Positions 24,593 to 33,194 of a stretch of DNA of 64,000 bases are shown here, piece after piece. The stretch covers positions 558,001 through 622,000 of the forward strand of contig NC_021487.1 in NCBI RefSeq assembly GCF_000427095.1. Reading direction: 5' to 3'. The translations under genes were made by a program, and so were the position numbers. The notes under the pieces are model-generated. The model saw nothing but the letters and a program-made list of their open reading frames with translations. It was not told where the DNA came from and searched no databases. Positions within the stretch are counted from its first letter, which is position 1. Every line of letters begins with the position of its first letter. This DNA is from Chthonomonas calidirosea T49. GTDB taxonomy: Bacteria; Armatimonadota; Chthonomonadetes; Chthonomonadales; Chthonomonadaceae.

Positions 24593-27028
24593 ATGAACCC
24601 GGAGACATCCCTACAAGAGGCTATCGAACAAACAAAACGCGCGATCGAACAGCTACGGGAACGAGTAGTTACTGCTATCATGCAGCGCAACCGCCTGCAA
24701 GAAGAGGTCACCAAACGAGAGCGCGACCTCGCCATGAGAAAAGAGAAGCTTGTTCAGGCCAGTAAACTGCAAGATCCATCTGTAGCGAATGAACTGCGCG
24801 AGGAGATCGCCACCCTAGAAAAAGAGCTTCAAACGCTTAAAGACAGTCTTGCCAAAGCGGAGGTCGAAGCCGAAACACTTAAAGCGCAACGGCCTGCAGA
24901 AGAAGCTCGCCTTAATCTTGTGTTGCGCGATCTACAGGCGCGCCTCGCGATGGGCTACACCACTGTAGTGGAGAACCGACAACCAGGCTCCGGAGTGGGC
25001 GAAACCGAAGAGATGTTTCAACGGGCTAGCGATAAAATTGAAGGCCTGCAGTCCGAAGCGGCAGCTCGGCAGGAGGTTACCGGTGCTTCACCTCACACCC
25101 CTAGTCCTACCCAATCAGCAGAGCAGTTGCTTTCCGATCTTGAGCGCCGACTAGGCCTTTCTCCTACCGAAACTCCTGCAACCCAATCTGTAGAGCCGGC
25201 AGAACCCAGTTCATCCCCTCTAACTGCCGCCTCCCCCGAAGCCGAACCTGCCGTTTCTGAACCACCAGTGGCCTTTGAAGCACCTACATCACCTGAGGAA
25301 CCATCGGTGTCCATCCCTGTCCCAGAGGAGCTCGCTCAATCCACACCGTCCGTAACCGGCATTACTCCGGAAGAGATGGAGGCCCTCCTCTCTCATCAGC
25401 CAGGACAAACCGAATCGACTTCTCCCTCTACCGTAGACGAGCAAGCCGTTCAACCTTCTACCTCCCCTTGGGACTATACAACGTCAACTACAGCCTCCTC
25501 CGAAACCCTAGAAGTTGTCTCTTTCCCCGTCGAAGAAGAGCAGATGGAACCTCCTCAAGCGACTATCGAAGGCCAAGATATAGAAGTATCTCAACCCATC
25601 GCCATGGAAGAAACTGCCACGGTAGAAGCTCCAGCCGCTCCCACATCTGTTGAACCGCCTAGCGAGACGATAGCCCCCGAAGGTGTGGAACAGCCCAAAG
25701 AAGAGGTCGCCTTCTATCCCGTTACCCAACCTACGCCGAAACCGGTGAGCTACGATCCCTCCTATCGCGTCCGCGTTGCCGCTATCGGCACAGGTGGCAT
25801 CTTTCGTGGCGCCCATCTACCCTGCTACCCACTTATTCCACAAGCCAAACTCGTGGCCCTGTGCGATCCGGATCAGGATGCACTTCAACAAGCATATCGC
25901 CGCCTTCAAAACCTTACCGCAGAACAGATCGAACGGGCTCGCGAACGCCATGATGACGACGCTATCGAACGCCTCATGCGTGACCTCGATGAGGTTCGCC
26001 TCTTCTCCGATATCAGTGAGGTCATCCATGAGATTCAGCCCGATCTCGTAGACATCTGCACCCAACCCGTTCTCCATGTTCCTCTGGCCATTAAGGCACT
26101 TGAAGCCGGCATTCACGTCATGTGTGAAAAACCGCTCTGCCGTAGTTGGCTGGAAAGCGAACGTCTCATCTCTACCATTCAACGCACGGGTCGCTTCTAC
26201 CAGCATAACGAAAACTGGCTCTTCGACCCGGACTACTATACCGCTAGCAAACTCATTCATGCCGGAGCCATCGGAGAACCGCTGCTTATGTTCCTGGCCA
26301 CAGCCCATGGCGGACCAGAAGGTAATCCCAAATTTTGGAACCCTGAATTCGGTGGTGGTGGCTCACTTCTCGATAATGGCATTCACGCCATCGGTGCCGC
26401 CTGGTTTCTGAGCGGCTTGAAAAAACGTCCAACCATGGTCAAGGCGGTCGAGCCTTTTGGCATGACCATCCGAATGCCGTTGCGCATTATTGATGGACAC
26501 TATCAAACCGTCACCGTGGATGATGACGCTCATATTCTCATCCGTTTTGAAGATGCAGACACAGGAGCCTGGACGAATGCACACGTTGAAGGGTCGTGGA
26601 GCCACCGGGATTCTCCTGATACCGTGGTCATCGGAACAACAGGCCGCCTCTATTTCACCTCTCAAGAGGGACGCCGCTATGTCGTCATAACCGATGCCTA
26701 TGACCGAGAAGTCAGACGTATCGAAGCAACCGGCCCTACCTGGCAGTTTTGGCCATCCTCCTTCTACGGCGAAATCCTTAACATGGTGCAATGCGTTCGC
26801 ACCGGCCGCCCACCCCTCTGTGATGCTCAATTCGGTGCCGATTGCTCCGCCATCGTCGGAGCTGCTTATCTCTCTGAAAAGAATGGTCGGCGTGCCGTTC
26901 ATCTCGATGAGTTTCGTGAGTTTGCACGCTCCATCGCCCAACGCTATCCCAACGATCCTCAAGCTGCAGATGATGCGCTTGTAGAAACACTTCTCTCTGC
27001 GGTAAGAAAATCCGAATACAACACTTGA
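24593..27028 (+). CDS. PspA-like coiled coil fused to a Gfo/Idh/MocA oxidoreductase
   Basis: 811 aa in three parts. Residues 1-125 are a charged coiled coil resembling part of PspA/IM30 (RAIEQLRERVVTAIMQRNRL, AEEARLNLVLRDLQARLAMG). Residues about 130-385 are a Pro/Ser/Thr/Glu-rich, probably disordered linker. Residues about 390-780 are a Gfo/Idh/MocA NAD(P)-dependent sugar dehydrogenase: Rossmann VRVAAIGTGGIFRGAHLP, LVALCDPD, and the EKPLCRSW motif with the catalytic-site Lys, then GGGSLLDNGIHAIGAAWF in the C-terminal half. ATG with AAGGAGGT. It sits inside the ATP synthase operon between atpA and atpG (28 bases before atpG). Substrate and role unknown. Confidence 0.8.
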   Translation: MNPETSLQEAIEQTKRAIEQLRERVVTAIMQRNRLQEEVTKRERDLAMRKEKLVQASKLQDPSVANELREEIATLEKELQTLKDSLAKAEVEAETLKAQRPAEEARLNLVLRDLQARLAMGYTTVVENRQPGSGVGETEEMFQRASDKIEGLQSEAAARQEVTGASPHTPSPTQSAEQLLSDLERRLGLSPTETPATQSVEPAEPSSSPLTAASPEAEPAVSEPPVAFEAPTSPEEPSVSIPVPEELAQSTPSVTGITPEEMEALLSHQPGQTESTSPSTVDEQAVQPSTSPWDYTTSTTASSETLEVVSFPVEEEQMEPPQATIEGQDIEVSQPIAMEETATVEAPAAPTSVEPPSETIAPEGVEQPKEEVAFYPVTQPTPKPVSYDPSYRVRVAAIGTGGIFRGAHLPCYPLIPQAKLVALCDPDQDALQQAYRRLQNLTAEQIERARERHDDDAIERLMRDLDEVRLFSDISEVIHEIQPDLVDICTQPVLHVPLAIKALEAGIHVMCEKPLCRSWLESERLISTIQRTGRFYQHNENWLFDPDYYTASKLIHAGAIGEPLLMFLATAHGGPEGNPKFWNPEFGGGGSLLDNGIHAIGAAWFLSGLKKRPTMVKAVEPFGMTIRMPLRIIDGHYQTVTVDDDAHILIRFEDADTGAWTNAHVEGSWSHRDSPDTVVIGTTGRLYFTSQEGRRYVVITDAYDREVRRIEATGPTWQFWPSSFYGEILNMVQCVRTGRPPLCDAQFGADCSAIVGAAYLSEKNGRRAVHLDEFREFARSIAQRYPNDPQAADDALVETLLSAVRKSEYNT

Positions 27029-27056
27029 TATGAACCTTAATGGATAGAAGATAACA

Positions 27057-27935
27057 ATGGCAACCATTCGACAAGTCCGTGCCCGTATTCGGGCTGCAAA
27101 AAATATCCAACAGATCACCAAAGCCATGAAAATGGTGGCAGCCGCCCGATTCAAGAGGGCGCAAGACCGAGTGCAGGCTGCTCGTCCTTACGCACAGATT
27201 ATGCGCGACATGATGGTGCGACTTGCTAGCTCCGCAGGAGAACTGCTTGATCACCCCCTCCTGCAACAGCGGGAGCTGCAGAATATCGGCTTTCTTATTA
27301 TCACCTCCGATAGGGGTTTGGCCGGCTCCTATAACTCCGCCATGCTGCGCCGCGCCACTGAACTGCTTCGTCCCTACGACCGCTCTCAGATCAAACTCTA
27401 CCTCGTGGGTCGCAAGGGCATCCAGTTCTTTCGTCGCCGAGGCTATCAGATCGCCGCGGAGTTCAGCATTCCCGGAACCGGTGCGACCTTTGCCGATGCA
27501 CAGGATATCGCTCGTGTCGTACGTGACGCCTTCCTTAACGGCGAGATCGATCGACTCTACCTTCTTTATACACGCTTCTACACCGCTATCACTACTCGAC
27601 CGACCGATCTTCAACTTCTTCCCATTCAACCACCGGAGAAGCGTGAGGAGAGCGCCGAGACACCGCAGTACTATGATGACTATATCTTTGAGCCATCCGC
27701 CACCGAGATCCTGAGCGCGCTTCTACCACGTTACATAGATGGTCAAATCTATCAATGCCTCCTTGAATCGACAGCGAGCGAGCATGGTGCCCGCATGACG
27801 GCGATGAGCGCCGCCACCGATAATGCAGGAAAAATGATTCAAACGCTTACACTGCAACTCAACCGTGCACGACAAGCCAACATCACCCGCGAAATATCCG
27901 AGATCGTTGGCGGCGCAGAGGCCCTAAAAGGATAA
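27057..27935 (+). CDS. atpG: ATP synthase F1 subunit gamma
   Basis: 292 aa central shaft. N-terminal TIRQVRARIRAAKNIQQITKAMKMVAAAR-type block (seen as KNIQQITKAMKMVAAARFKR) and C-terminal ASEHGARMTAMSAATDNAGKM are diagnostic. A 28-base palindrome lies 14 bases after the stop and the next gene is convergent dapF, so atpD and atpC do not follow in this cluster. Confidence 0.95.
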   Translation: MATIRQVRARIRAAKNIQQITKAMKMVAAARFKRAQDRVQAARPYAQIMRDMMVRLASSAGELLDHPLLQQRELQNIGFLIITSDRGLAGSYNSAMLRRATELLRPYDRSQIKLYLVGRKGIQFFRRRGYQIAAEFSIPGTGATFADAQDIARVVRDAFLNGEIDRLYLLYTRFYTAITTRPTDLQLLPIQPPEKREESAETPQYYDDYIFEPSATEILSALLPRYIDGQIYQCLLESTASEHGARMTAMSAATDNAGKMIQTLTLQLNRARQANITREISEIVGGAEALKG

Positions 27936-27949
27936 CCGCTTTGTTTATA

Positions 27950-27977
27950 GGCAGGGAAGAGCTAGCTCTTCCCTGCC
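27950..27977. terminator. Palindromic terminator after atpG
   Basis: Perfect 28-base palindrome (arms of 14, GGCAGGGAAGAGCT / AGCTCTTCCCTGCC) between the convergent atpG and dapF stops. There is no clear T-run on either side, so termination strength is uncertain. Confidence 0.65.
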
Positions 27978-28011
27978 TTACACAAGTATCTACTTATTAG
28001 GTCTTTGCGCT

Positions 28012-28872
28012 TTATTGGCAAAGAGGATAAAAGCCGCGATACACTCGCTCTGCAGGGCCCGTCATCTCGATCTCAGCACCAGGACGCCAACGAACGATCA
28101 GCTCCCCTCCTTTGCTGCGAACAGTTATCGGAACATTAGGAGACGCGCAGTTCTTGAGAACTGCCGCTACCGCTGCCGCACAAGCACCCGTTCCACATCC
28201 CCAGGTCTCCCCCGCCCCGCGCTCCCATATGCGCATCGAAAGCACATTGGGTGCTTCCAGTACGCACCACATCAGCGAGGTACGCTCTGGAAATAGAGGG
28301 TGCCTCTCAACGAGAGGGCTAATAGCCAAAAAGCGCTCATCGTCCGGCAGCTCCGGCACAAATGTAACAGCATGGGTTGTGCCAGTTGAAAGTGCTGTGA
28401 TGAGCAGCGTCTCACCTGGCATGACCTCCAACGGAAAATCTATCACAGGCTCCTGAGCTACGTGCATAGGAATGGAGGCCGGTTCAAACTGCGGTTGCCC
28501 CATGCTCACTGTGATCGCAACGATCTGCCCTGACTCATCTCGGTGCAACTGGGCACGGCGCACTCCTGCCAAAGTGCCGATATAGAGTATGTCTTTGTTT
28601 ACTATCCCCTCCTCCACAGCATAACGAGCTACACACCGTAGACCGTTGCCGCAAACATCAGGGGTGCCGTCTGGATTGTACATACGCATCATCAGATCTG
28701 CGAAAAGCGTGCGTTCCAAAATAATGAGACCGTCCGCACCAATGCCCATATGCCGATCGCACATTTCGACCGCAAGCGCCGACCAGTCGTGATCGTTCGA
28801 ATCCCTCCCATCTACGATCACGAAATCGTTTCCAACGCCATGCATCTTTGTAAAGGCGATCTTTTCGGCCAC
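28012..28872 (-). CDS. dapF: Diaminopimelate epimerase
   Basis: 286 aa, converts LL- to meso-diaminopimelate for lysine and peptidoglycan. The two catalytic cysteines are C74 (PDVCGNGLRC) and C226 (WGCGTGACAAAV). N-terminal FTKMHGVGNDFVIVDGR is typical. Supports a peptidoglycan with DAP. Convergent with the ATP synthase operon. Confidence 0.96.
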   Translation of the reverse strand: MAEKIAFTKMHGVGNDFVIVDGRDSNDHDWSALAVEMCDRHMGIGADGLIILERTLFADLMMRMYNPDGTPDVCGNGLRCVARYAVEEGIVNKDILYIGTLAGVRRAQLHRDESGQIVAITVSMGQPQFEPASIPMHVAQEPVIDFPLEVMPGETLLITALSTGTTHAVTFVPELPDDERFLAISPLVERHPLFPERTSLMWCVLEAPNVLSMRIWERGAGETWGCGTGACAAAVAAVLKNCASPNVPITVRSKGGELIVRWRPGAEIEMTGPAERVYRGFYPLCQ

Positions 28873-28899
28873 GCTGGCAACCTCACCTCAAGGTGCAAT

Positions 28900-28937
28900 C
28901 TCAAGCTCCCTCCTAAGGATTGACAGGCTAGCTTGAG
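28900..28937. promoter_or_regulatory. Inverted repeat around a TTGACA box
   Basis: CTCAAGCT (28900-28907) and AGCTTGAG (28930-28937) form 8-bp arms flanking TTGACA at 28920-28925, followed by TATATA/TATAGG at 28941-28948. Could be a regulated plus-strand promoter far upstream of groES, or an operator for dapF on the other strand. Confidence 0.35.
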
Positions 28938-29054
28938 GGATATATAGGATACCTTATAGGAGATACTCTTTAGAACATAGCAAAGCTCCTCTAAGTAACT
29001 CTAAAACTGAAAAACTGCTGCTTTCTTTCCCCATCACTCTGCTTGAGGCAAACC

Positions 29055-29084
29055 TTGACAAAACTTCGTCCTATCGAGTATTCT
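29055..29084 (+). promoter_or_regulatory. groES-groEL promoter
   Basis: TTGACA (29055-29060), 18-base spacer, TATTCT (29079-29084), immediately followed by the CIRCE operator. Confidence 0.8.
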
Positions 29085-29087
29085 TTG

Positions 29088-29114
29088 TTAGCACTCGAAG
29101 GTGGAGAGCGCTAA
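29088..29114 (+). promoter_or_regulatory. CIRCE operator (HrcA site)
   Basis: TTAGCACTC, nine-base spacer, GAGCGCTAA: the CIRCE consensus TTAGCACTC-N9-GAGTGCTAA with a single mismatch. It covers the predicted transcription start, so HrcA would repress the operon until heat shock. Confidence 0.92.
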
Positions 29115-29162
29115 AACGGGACTGCTCCCCTTTGAAGCCAATACCAAGAAAGGAGACACAAG

Positions 29163-29453
29163 ATGGGTCTGCGTCCTTTGGGTGACAAAGTTGTCGTGAA
29201 ACCGAGCGAGGAAGAAGAGAAGACTCCTGGCGGTATTCTGTTACCCGATACCGCTAAGAAAAAGCCCCAAGAAGGCAAAGTGGTGGCTGTAGGAAACGGG
29301 CGCATCCTCGAAAATGGCGAGATCAAGCCCATGTCCGTTAAGGTCGGTGATACCGTTCTCTATGCCAAATATGGCGGCACCGAAGTTACTATTGATGGCC
29401 AAGACTACGTTCTGCTCGATGAAGACCAGGTCTTCGCCATTATCGAGGGGTAG
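29163..29453 (+). CDS. groS: Co-chaperonin GroES
   Basis: 96 aa. [28 protein letters not shown] with the mobile loop (cited in part: [20 protein letters not shown]) and the C-terminal [14 protein letters not shown] are diagnostic. AAGGAG upstream of the ATG. Caps GroEL; cotranscribed with it under CIRCE control. Confidence 0.98.
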   Translation: MGLRPLGDKVVVKPSEEEEKTPGGILLPDTAKKKPQEGKVVAVGNGRILENGEIKPMSVKVGDTVLYAKYGGTEVTIDGQDYVLLDEDQVFAIIEG

Positions 29454-29540
29454 GACGTCAAGTTTCTAGCTACTAGTTTTCTCTAGAAGCGCAAAAATCT
29501 GTAACCATTTTCCGAAACCATCGTAAGGAGAAACGAAGCC

Positions 29541-31172
29541 ATGGCTGCAAAAATGTTATTGTATGATGAAGAGGCCCGTCGTGCTCTCGAAAGAGGCGCC
29601 GAGGCCGTTGCTAACGCCGTAAAAGTCACCCTTGGCCCCAAAGGCCGAAATGTGGTTCTCGATAAAAAATGGGGTTCCCCCACCATCACCAAAGATGGCG
29701 TAACCGTCGCCAAAGAGATCGAGCTGGAAGACCCCTACGAAAACATGGGGGCGCAACTCGTCAAAGAGGTCGCTAGTAAAACCAACGATGTGGCCGGCGA
29801 CGGTACCACTACCGCCACCGTATTAGCCCAAGCTATTCTTAAGGAAGGCCTCCGCTACGTAGCGGCCGGCGGCAATCCCCTGCAGGTCAAGCATGGTATT
29901 GAGCGCGCTGTAGAACGCGCTGTAGAAGAGCTTAAAAAGCTCGCTGTGGAAGTGCGTGGGGATAAAGCCAAGGTCGCTAGCGTCGCCGCTATCGCCGGCA
30001 ACGACGCTGAGATCGGTCAGCTCGTCGCCGATGCCATTGAGCGTGTTGGACAAGATGGGGTGATCACCGTTGAGGAGAGCCGAAGTCTTCAAACCTACAC
30101 CGAGTTTGTGGACGGTATGCAGTTCGACAAGGGTTATATCTCCCCTTATTTCGTCACCGACACCGAGCGCATGGAGGCCGTCCTCGAAAATCCCTATATC
30201 CTCATCTACGAGAAAAAGATCAGCTCCGCAACTGACCTTATCCCCTTACTGGAGAAGATCGCACAACAGCGCCGACCGATCGTCATCATCGCAGAGGATG
30301 TAGATGGAGATGCCTTGGCGACTCTCGTGCTTAACCGCATCCGTGGAACCCTCAGCTGCGCCGCGGTCAAAGCTCCTGGTTTTGGCGACCGGCGCAAAGC
30401 TATGCTCGAGGATATCGCCATCCTTACCGGCGGTAAGTTCATCAGCGAAGACCTTGGCGTCCAGCTCAAAAACGTTGACTTCTCCTACCTCGGCACCGCA
30501 GAGAAGGTGATCATTGGTAAAGAAGAGACCACTATCATCAATGGGGGCGGCACCGAGGCCGCCATCATGGGGCGTATCAACCAAATTAAACGCCAGATCG
30601 AAGAGACAGAAAGCTCCTACGATAAGGAGAAGCTACAAGAGCGCCTCGCCAAACTCGCCGGTGGTGTGGCCGTCATCAAAGTGGGTGCGGCTACCGAAAC
30701 GGAGCTTAAAGAGAAAAAACACCGCTTTGAGGATGCTCTCAGCGCTACCCGTGCTGCCGTAGAAGAAGGCATTGTGCCTGGGGGTGGCGTTACCTTGTTA
30801 AATGTGCAATCGGCCCTCGATAACCTTAAAGCAGATACTCAGGACGAGCAGCACGGCATCAACATCGTCCGGCGCGCTCTCGAAGAACCGCTACGTCAAA
30901 TCGCTGAGAACGCTGGCTTCGAGGGAAGCGTTGTCGTCGAAAAGGTGAAGACTTTGCCCAAAGGCCACGGCTTCAACGCGGCTACCGAGGAATACGGCGA
31001 TATGATCGCTGCTGGCGTCATTGACCCCGTAAAGGTAACTCGATTCGCGCTGCAAAATGCCGCATCGATCGCCAGCCTCGTGCTTACCACCGAAGCGTTG
31101 GTGGTGGAAAAACCCGAAAAGAAGCCAGCTAATGGCGCCAACCCACCCGGTGGCATGGACTACGAAATGTAA
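29541..31172 (+). CDS. groL: Chaperonin GroEL
   Basis: 543 aa, full length. ATP-site blocks [19 protein letters not shown] and [16 protein letters not shown], hinge and apical segments, and the usual GGM-containing C-terminus (GGMDYEM) are present. AAGGAG before ATG. A strong terminator follows. Confidence 0.98.
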   Translation: MAAKMLLYDEEARRALERGAEAVANAVKVTLGPKGRNVVLDKKWGSPTITKDGVTVAKEIELEDPYENMGAQLVKEVASKTNDVAGDGTTTATVLAQAILKEGLRYVAAGGNPLQVKHGIERAVERAVEELKKLAVEVRGDKAKVASVAAIAGNDAEIGQLVADAIERVGQDGVITVEESRSLQTYTEFVDGMQFDKGYISPYFVTDTERMEAVLENPYILIYEKKISSATDLIPLLEKIAQQRRPIVIIAEDVDGDALATLVLNRIRGTLSCAAVKAPGFGDRRKAMLEDIAILTGGKFISEDLGVQLKNVDFSYLGTAEKVIIGKEETTIINGGGTEAAIMGRINQIKRQIEETESSYDKEKLQERLAKLAGGVAVIKVGAATETELKEKKHRFEDALSATRAAVEEGIVPGGGVTLLNVQSALDNLKADTQDEQHGINIVRRALEEPLRQIAENAGFEGSVVVEKVKTLPKGHGFNAATEEYGDMIAAGVIDPVKVTRFALQNAASIASLVLTTEALVVEKPEKKPANGANPPGGMDYEM

Positions 31173-31189
31173 ACGGCTCGTTAAACCTT

Positions 31190-31222
31190 ACTCCCTCCCC
31201 TTGTTGGGGAGGGAGTTTTTTT
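31190..31222 (+). terminator. Rho-independent terminator of groESL
   Basis: 11-bp stem ACTCCCTCCCC / GGGGAGGGAGT with a 5-base loop, followed by seven T. Confidence 0.92.
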
Positions 31223-31279
31223 AGGCCTTGGCGCAGTATCAGGCTGATACATCCGGCCTCTTCGCGCATAGTTGGCCAT

Positions 31280-32041
31280 CTATCCTATTCGATCCGGCTC
31301 GCGCCAAATCGGTGTCCGATTCATTAAAATGCGACGCTGCCGCGGCGTCACCTTTTCGAGCGTCTCCGGCTTTGGAGCATAGCCTGGCCACGGGCCAGCA
31401 TCCTCGCGGCCAAAATTCATAATAATGGTCTTTCTCGTTTTCTGCGAGGGGTTCGGGCGCCCGTTGTGCAACAGAGCCTCGTTGAATAGAATGATGTCCC
31501 CGGCACACACGTCGTTGAAAATATACTGTGCTGGTAAGTCAACCCTGCCGCGCGTATCAAGGTCGAATTGCGCACGGTGAGAACCTGGAATAACTACGAA
31601 CTCCCCCTCGTTCGGCCCGACATCGCTTATGCAATAGAATACCTTCACCATCGGACATAGAAACCTCCCGTTTATCACATGCCCGGTAGGATGCGCACGT
31701 ACCCCACGATGCCATTCCCCACCCGGATATCCCGGATAGGTGTAGTACAGCTCGTTGTCAATATGCTTATAGTCTTCCCCAAGGATCTCAACCAGCAACG
31801 GCTCGACCGCTTCGTGGTCTAGAAACCGAGCAAACCGCGGGTCGGCATCAATCACCCGTGATACCGGTCGGTTTAACTGGTGCTGCATCCTACTTGGTTC
31901 GTCCGCATTCAGCCGCCGTACATCCGTCTTCTCCACCTCTTCTATCCACCTCATGTATTCAGCAAGCTCTTCCGGCGTCAGCGCCCCGCGTAGATGCAGA
32001 AAACCCTGCACATCGAAAGCGAATCGCTGATCTTCAGTCAT
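31280..32041 (-). CDS. PhyH-family protein with an HxG metal motif
   Basis: 253 aa, double-stranded beta-helix of the phytanoyl-CoA dioxygenase family, which uses Fe(II) and 2-oxoglutarate. Distal His is H192 (EALLHNGRPN) and R203 is the likely 2-oxoglutarate anchor. The proximal motif, normally WHxD, reads WHRG: H111 is present but the Asp/Glu is G113. In Fe/2-oxoglutarate halogenases this carboxylate is likewise Ala or Gly, leaving room for a halide. The change could therefore mean halogenation, altered chemistry or loss of activity. AGGAGG upstream of the ATG. No biosynthetic neighbours that would name a substrate. Confidence 0.8.
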   Translation of the reverse strand: MTEDQRFAFDVQGFLHLRGALTPEELAEYMRWIEEVEKTDVRRLNADEPSRMQHQLNRPVSRVIDADPRFARFLDHEAVEPLLVEILGEDYKHIDNELYYTYPGYPGGEWHRGVRAHPTGHVINGRFLCPMVKVFYCISDVGPNEGEFVVIPGSHRAQFDLDTRGRVDLPAQYIFNDVCAGDIILFNEALLHNGRPNPSQKTRKTIIMNFGREDAGPWPGYAPKPETLEKVTPRQRRILMNRTPIWREPDRIG

Positions 32042-32156
32042 CTCTATGCCTCCTATGAGAAAAGGCTATCACGCCCCTACTTAGAATCTACCTTATCGTT
32101 GACCAACCACTGGAGCGCATCCCTTTCCTATTTTCTGACTCGTCAGCTGGATCAAG

Positions 32157-32174
32157 AGATCGATAGATCGATCT
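32157..32174. repeat. Inverted repeat AGATCGAT-AG-ATCGATCT
   Basis: 8-bp perfect arms with a 2-base spacer, 116 bases upstream of the PhyH start. A possible regulator binding site; no regulator is encoded next to it. Confidence 0.35.
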
Positions 32175-32323
32175 AGCTATAAACGGCGTTTTGATACAAT
32201 CTGTTCAACTGCTTCATCACCTCTTATTTTGCTTAGGGTAGCCTTCGCCTTCTGGCACTGCTGTCAACAACATGCAGACGAGGTCTCTATGTGTGCCTTT
32301 CTATCGCGTCCTAACTTTTTCTC

Positions 32324-32353
32324 TTGCATTCTTCCTTTCCATAGTGCTATAAT
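32324..32353 (+). promoter_or_regulatory. Promoter of the zinc-ribbon gene
   Basis: TTGCAT (32324-32329), 18-base spacer, TATAAT (32348-32353) with the extended TGC before it. Predicted leader to ATG 32502 is about 140 bases and contains short stem-loops (GTCAG...CTGAC, CTCTCATTGAGAG). Confidence 0.65.
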
Positions 32354-32501
32354 TCGCGATATATCTTGCAATCTCTAAGTTCTACAGTGTACCTCGATTG
32401 CGGAGAGTCAGCGAATTCTGACAGACAGATCGTCCTCTGTTCTCTCATTGAGAGGGCTAGACGCCCCAAGGGTAAAGGGAAATGCACAGTGGAGGTGCCT
32501 T

Positions 32502-32837
32502 ATGCCCGTCTGTATTCGATATGCCTGCGGGAACTGCGGGAAGACCATAGACGCTTGGGATGAGGGAAACCCTTACTACCTCGATGACCAAGGCGTGAAA
32601 CGCTACACACGTTGCTTGTTCAGTGAGTGCTCCGCCCGCCTCATCGGTAACGACGTTCCCCATCTTTGCCTCGATTGTGGCGAAGAGTTTCTCGTGGATA
32701 CTCGCGCTCCAGTGGATTGTTGCCCCAAATGCGGCTCAACCACTTTTTCCGATACCTTCCGGCTCGAAGGTCGAACCTGCCCCTACTGCAAAACAGGAGT
32801 CTTCACATGTGTGCCTGATTTCTACCTCGTCCCATAA
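32502..32837 (+). CDS. Small multi-zinc-ribbon protein
   Basis: 111 aa with a run of CxxC-type knuckles: CGNCGK near the start, CLFSEC, CLDCGE, CPKCGS and CPYCKT, enough for two or more zinc sites. No enzymatic domain. GGAGGT lies five bases before ATG 32502; the frame extends 18 codons upstream. Function unknown; such proteins often bind nucleic acid or partner proteins. Confidence 0.7.
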   Translation: MPVCIRYACGNCGKTIDAWDEGNPYYLDDQGVKRYTRCLFSECSARLIGNDVPHLCLDCGEEFLVDTRAPVDCCPKCGSTTFSDTFRLEGRTCPYCKTGVFTCVPDFYLVP

Positions 32838-33194
32838 TTCAGTTCTTATGGCACCTCACCCCAAGGTTTCGATTTAGATAAGGTTCCTCAAGAGATGGAT
32901 CCTTCGTAGAAACGGTCATCTGTCGTTGCCTCTATTATTGGCGTTTTTATAGGGCAGTCACCGTCTACCAATCCATCGTTATGATGGGTAGGAGATTTTC
33001 TTTGCGCAATCCATTCAATAAGCAATGGCTTGCCGCTCCTCTCCATGGCGCCTGATGCTTTAGGAGGCATGTGCGATGCTTACCTCTATTCGGTACCTCT
33101 CTCGAAGTAGGCGGCAGAGGCTAGGGACTGACAAAGAGGTTTTTTGAAATCCTTCATCGAAATCTGTTTTCAAACACAAATGAGGAGAAACACG
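32838..33194. other. Gene-free region
   Basis: 357 bases. One modest hairpin (32965-32991, arms CTAC..CCATC / GATGG..GTAG) followed by a T-rich stretch may end the upstream transcript. I see no convincing gene here. Confidence 0.4.

Larger units (their letters stand above)
32042..32501. other. Gene-free region with promoter and inverted repeat
   Basis: 460 bases between divergent genes. It contains a palindrome at 32157-32174 and the promoter of the zinc-ribbon gene with a leader of about 140 bases; nothing else recognisable. Confidence 0.5.

Noticed and set aside
24593-27028. Two separate genes miscalled as one
   Set aside because: No stop codon or internal ribosome site occurs between the coiled coil and the oxidoreductase part; the linker is low-complexity but open throughout.
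32888-33070. 60-codon minus-strand open frame in the gap before the propeller gene
   Set aside because: No ribosome site, no recognisable domain and atypical composition.
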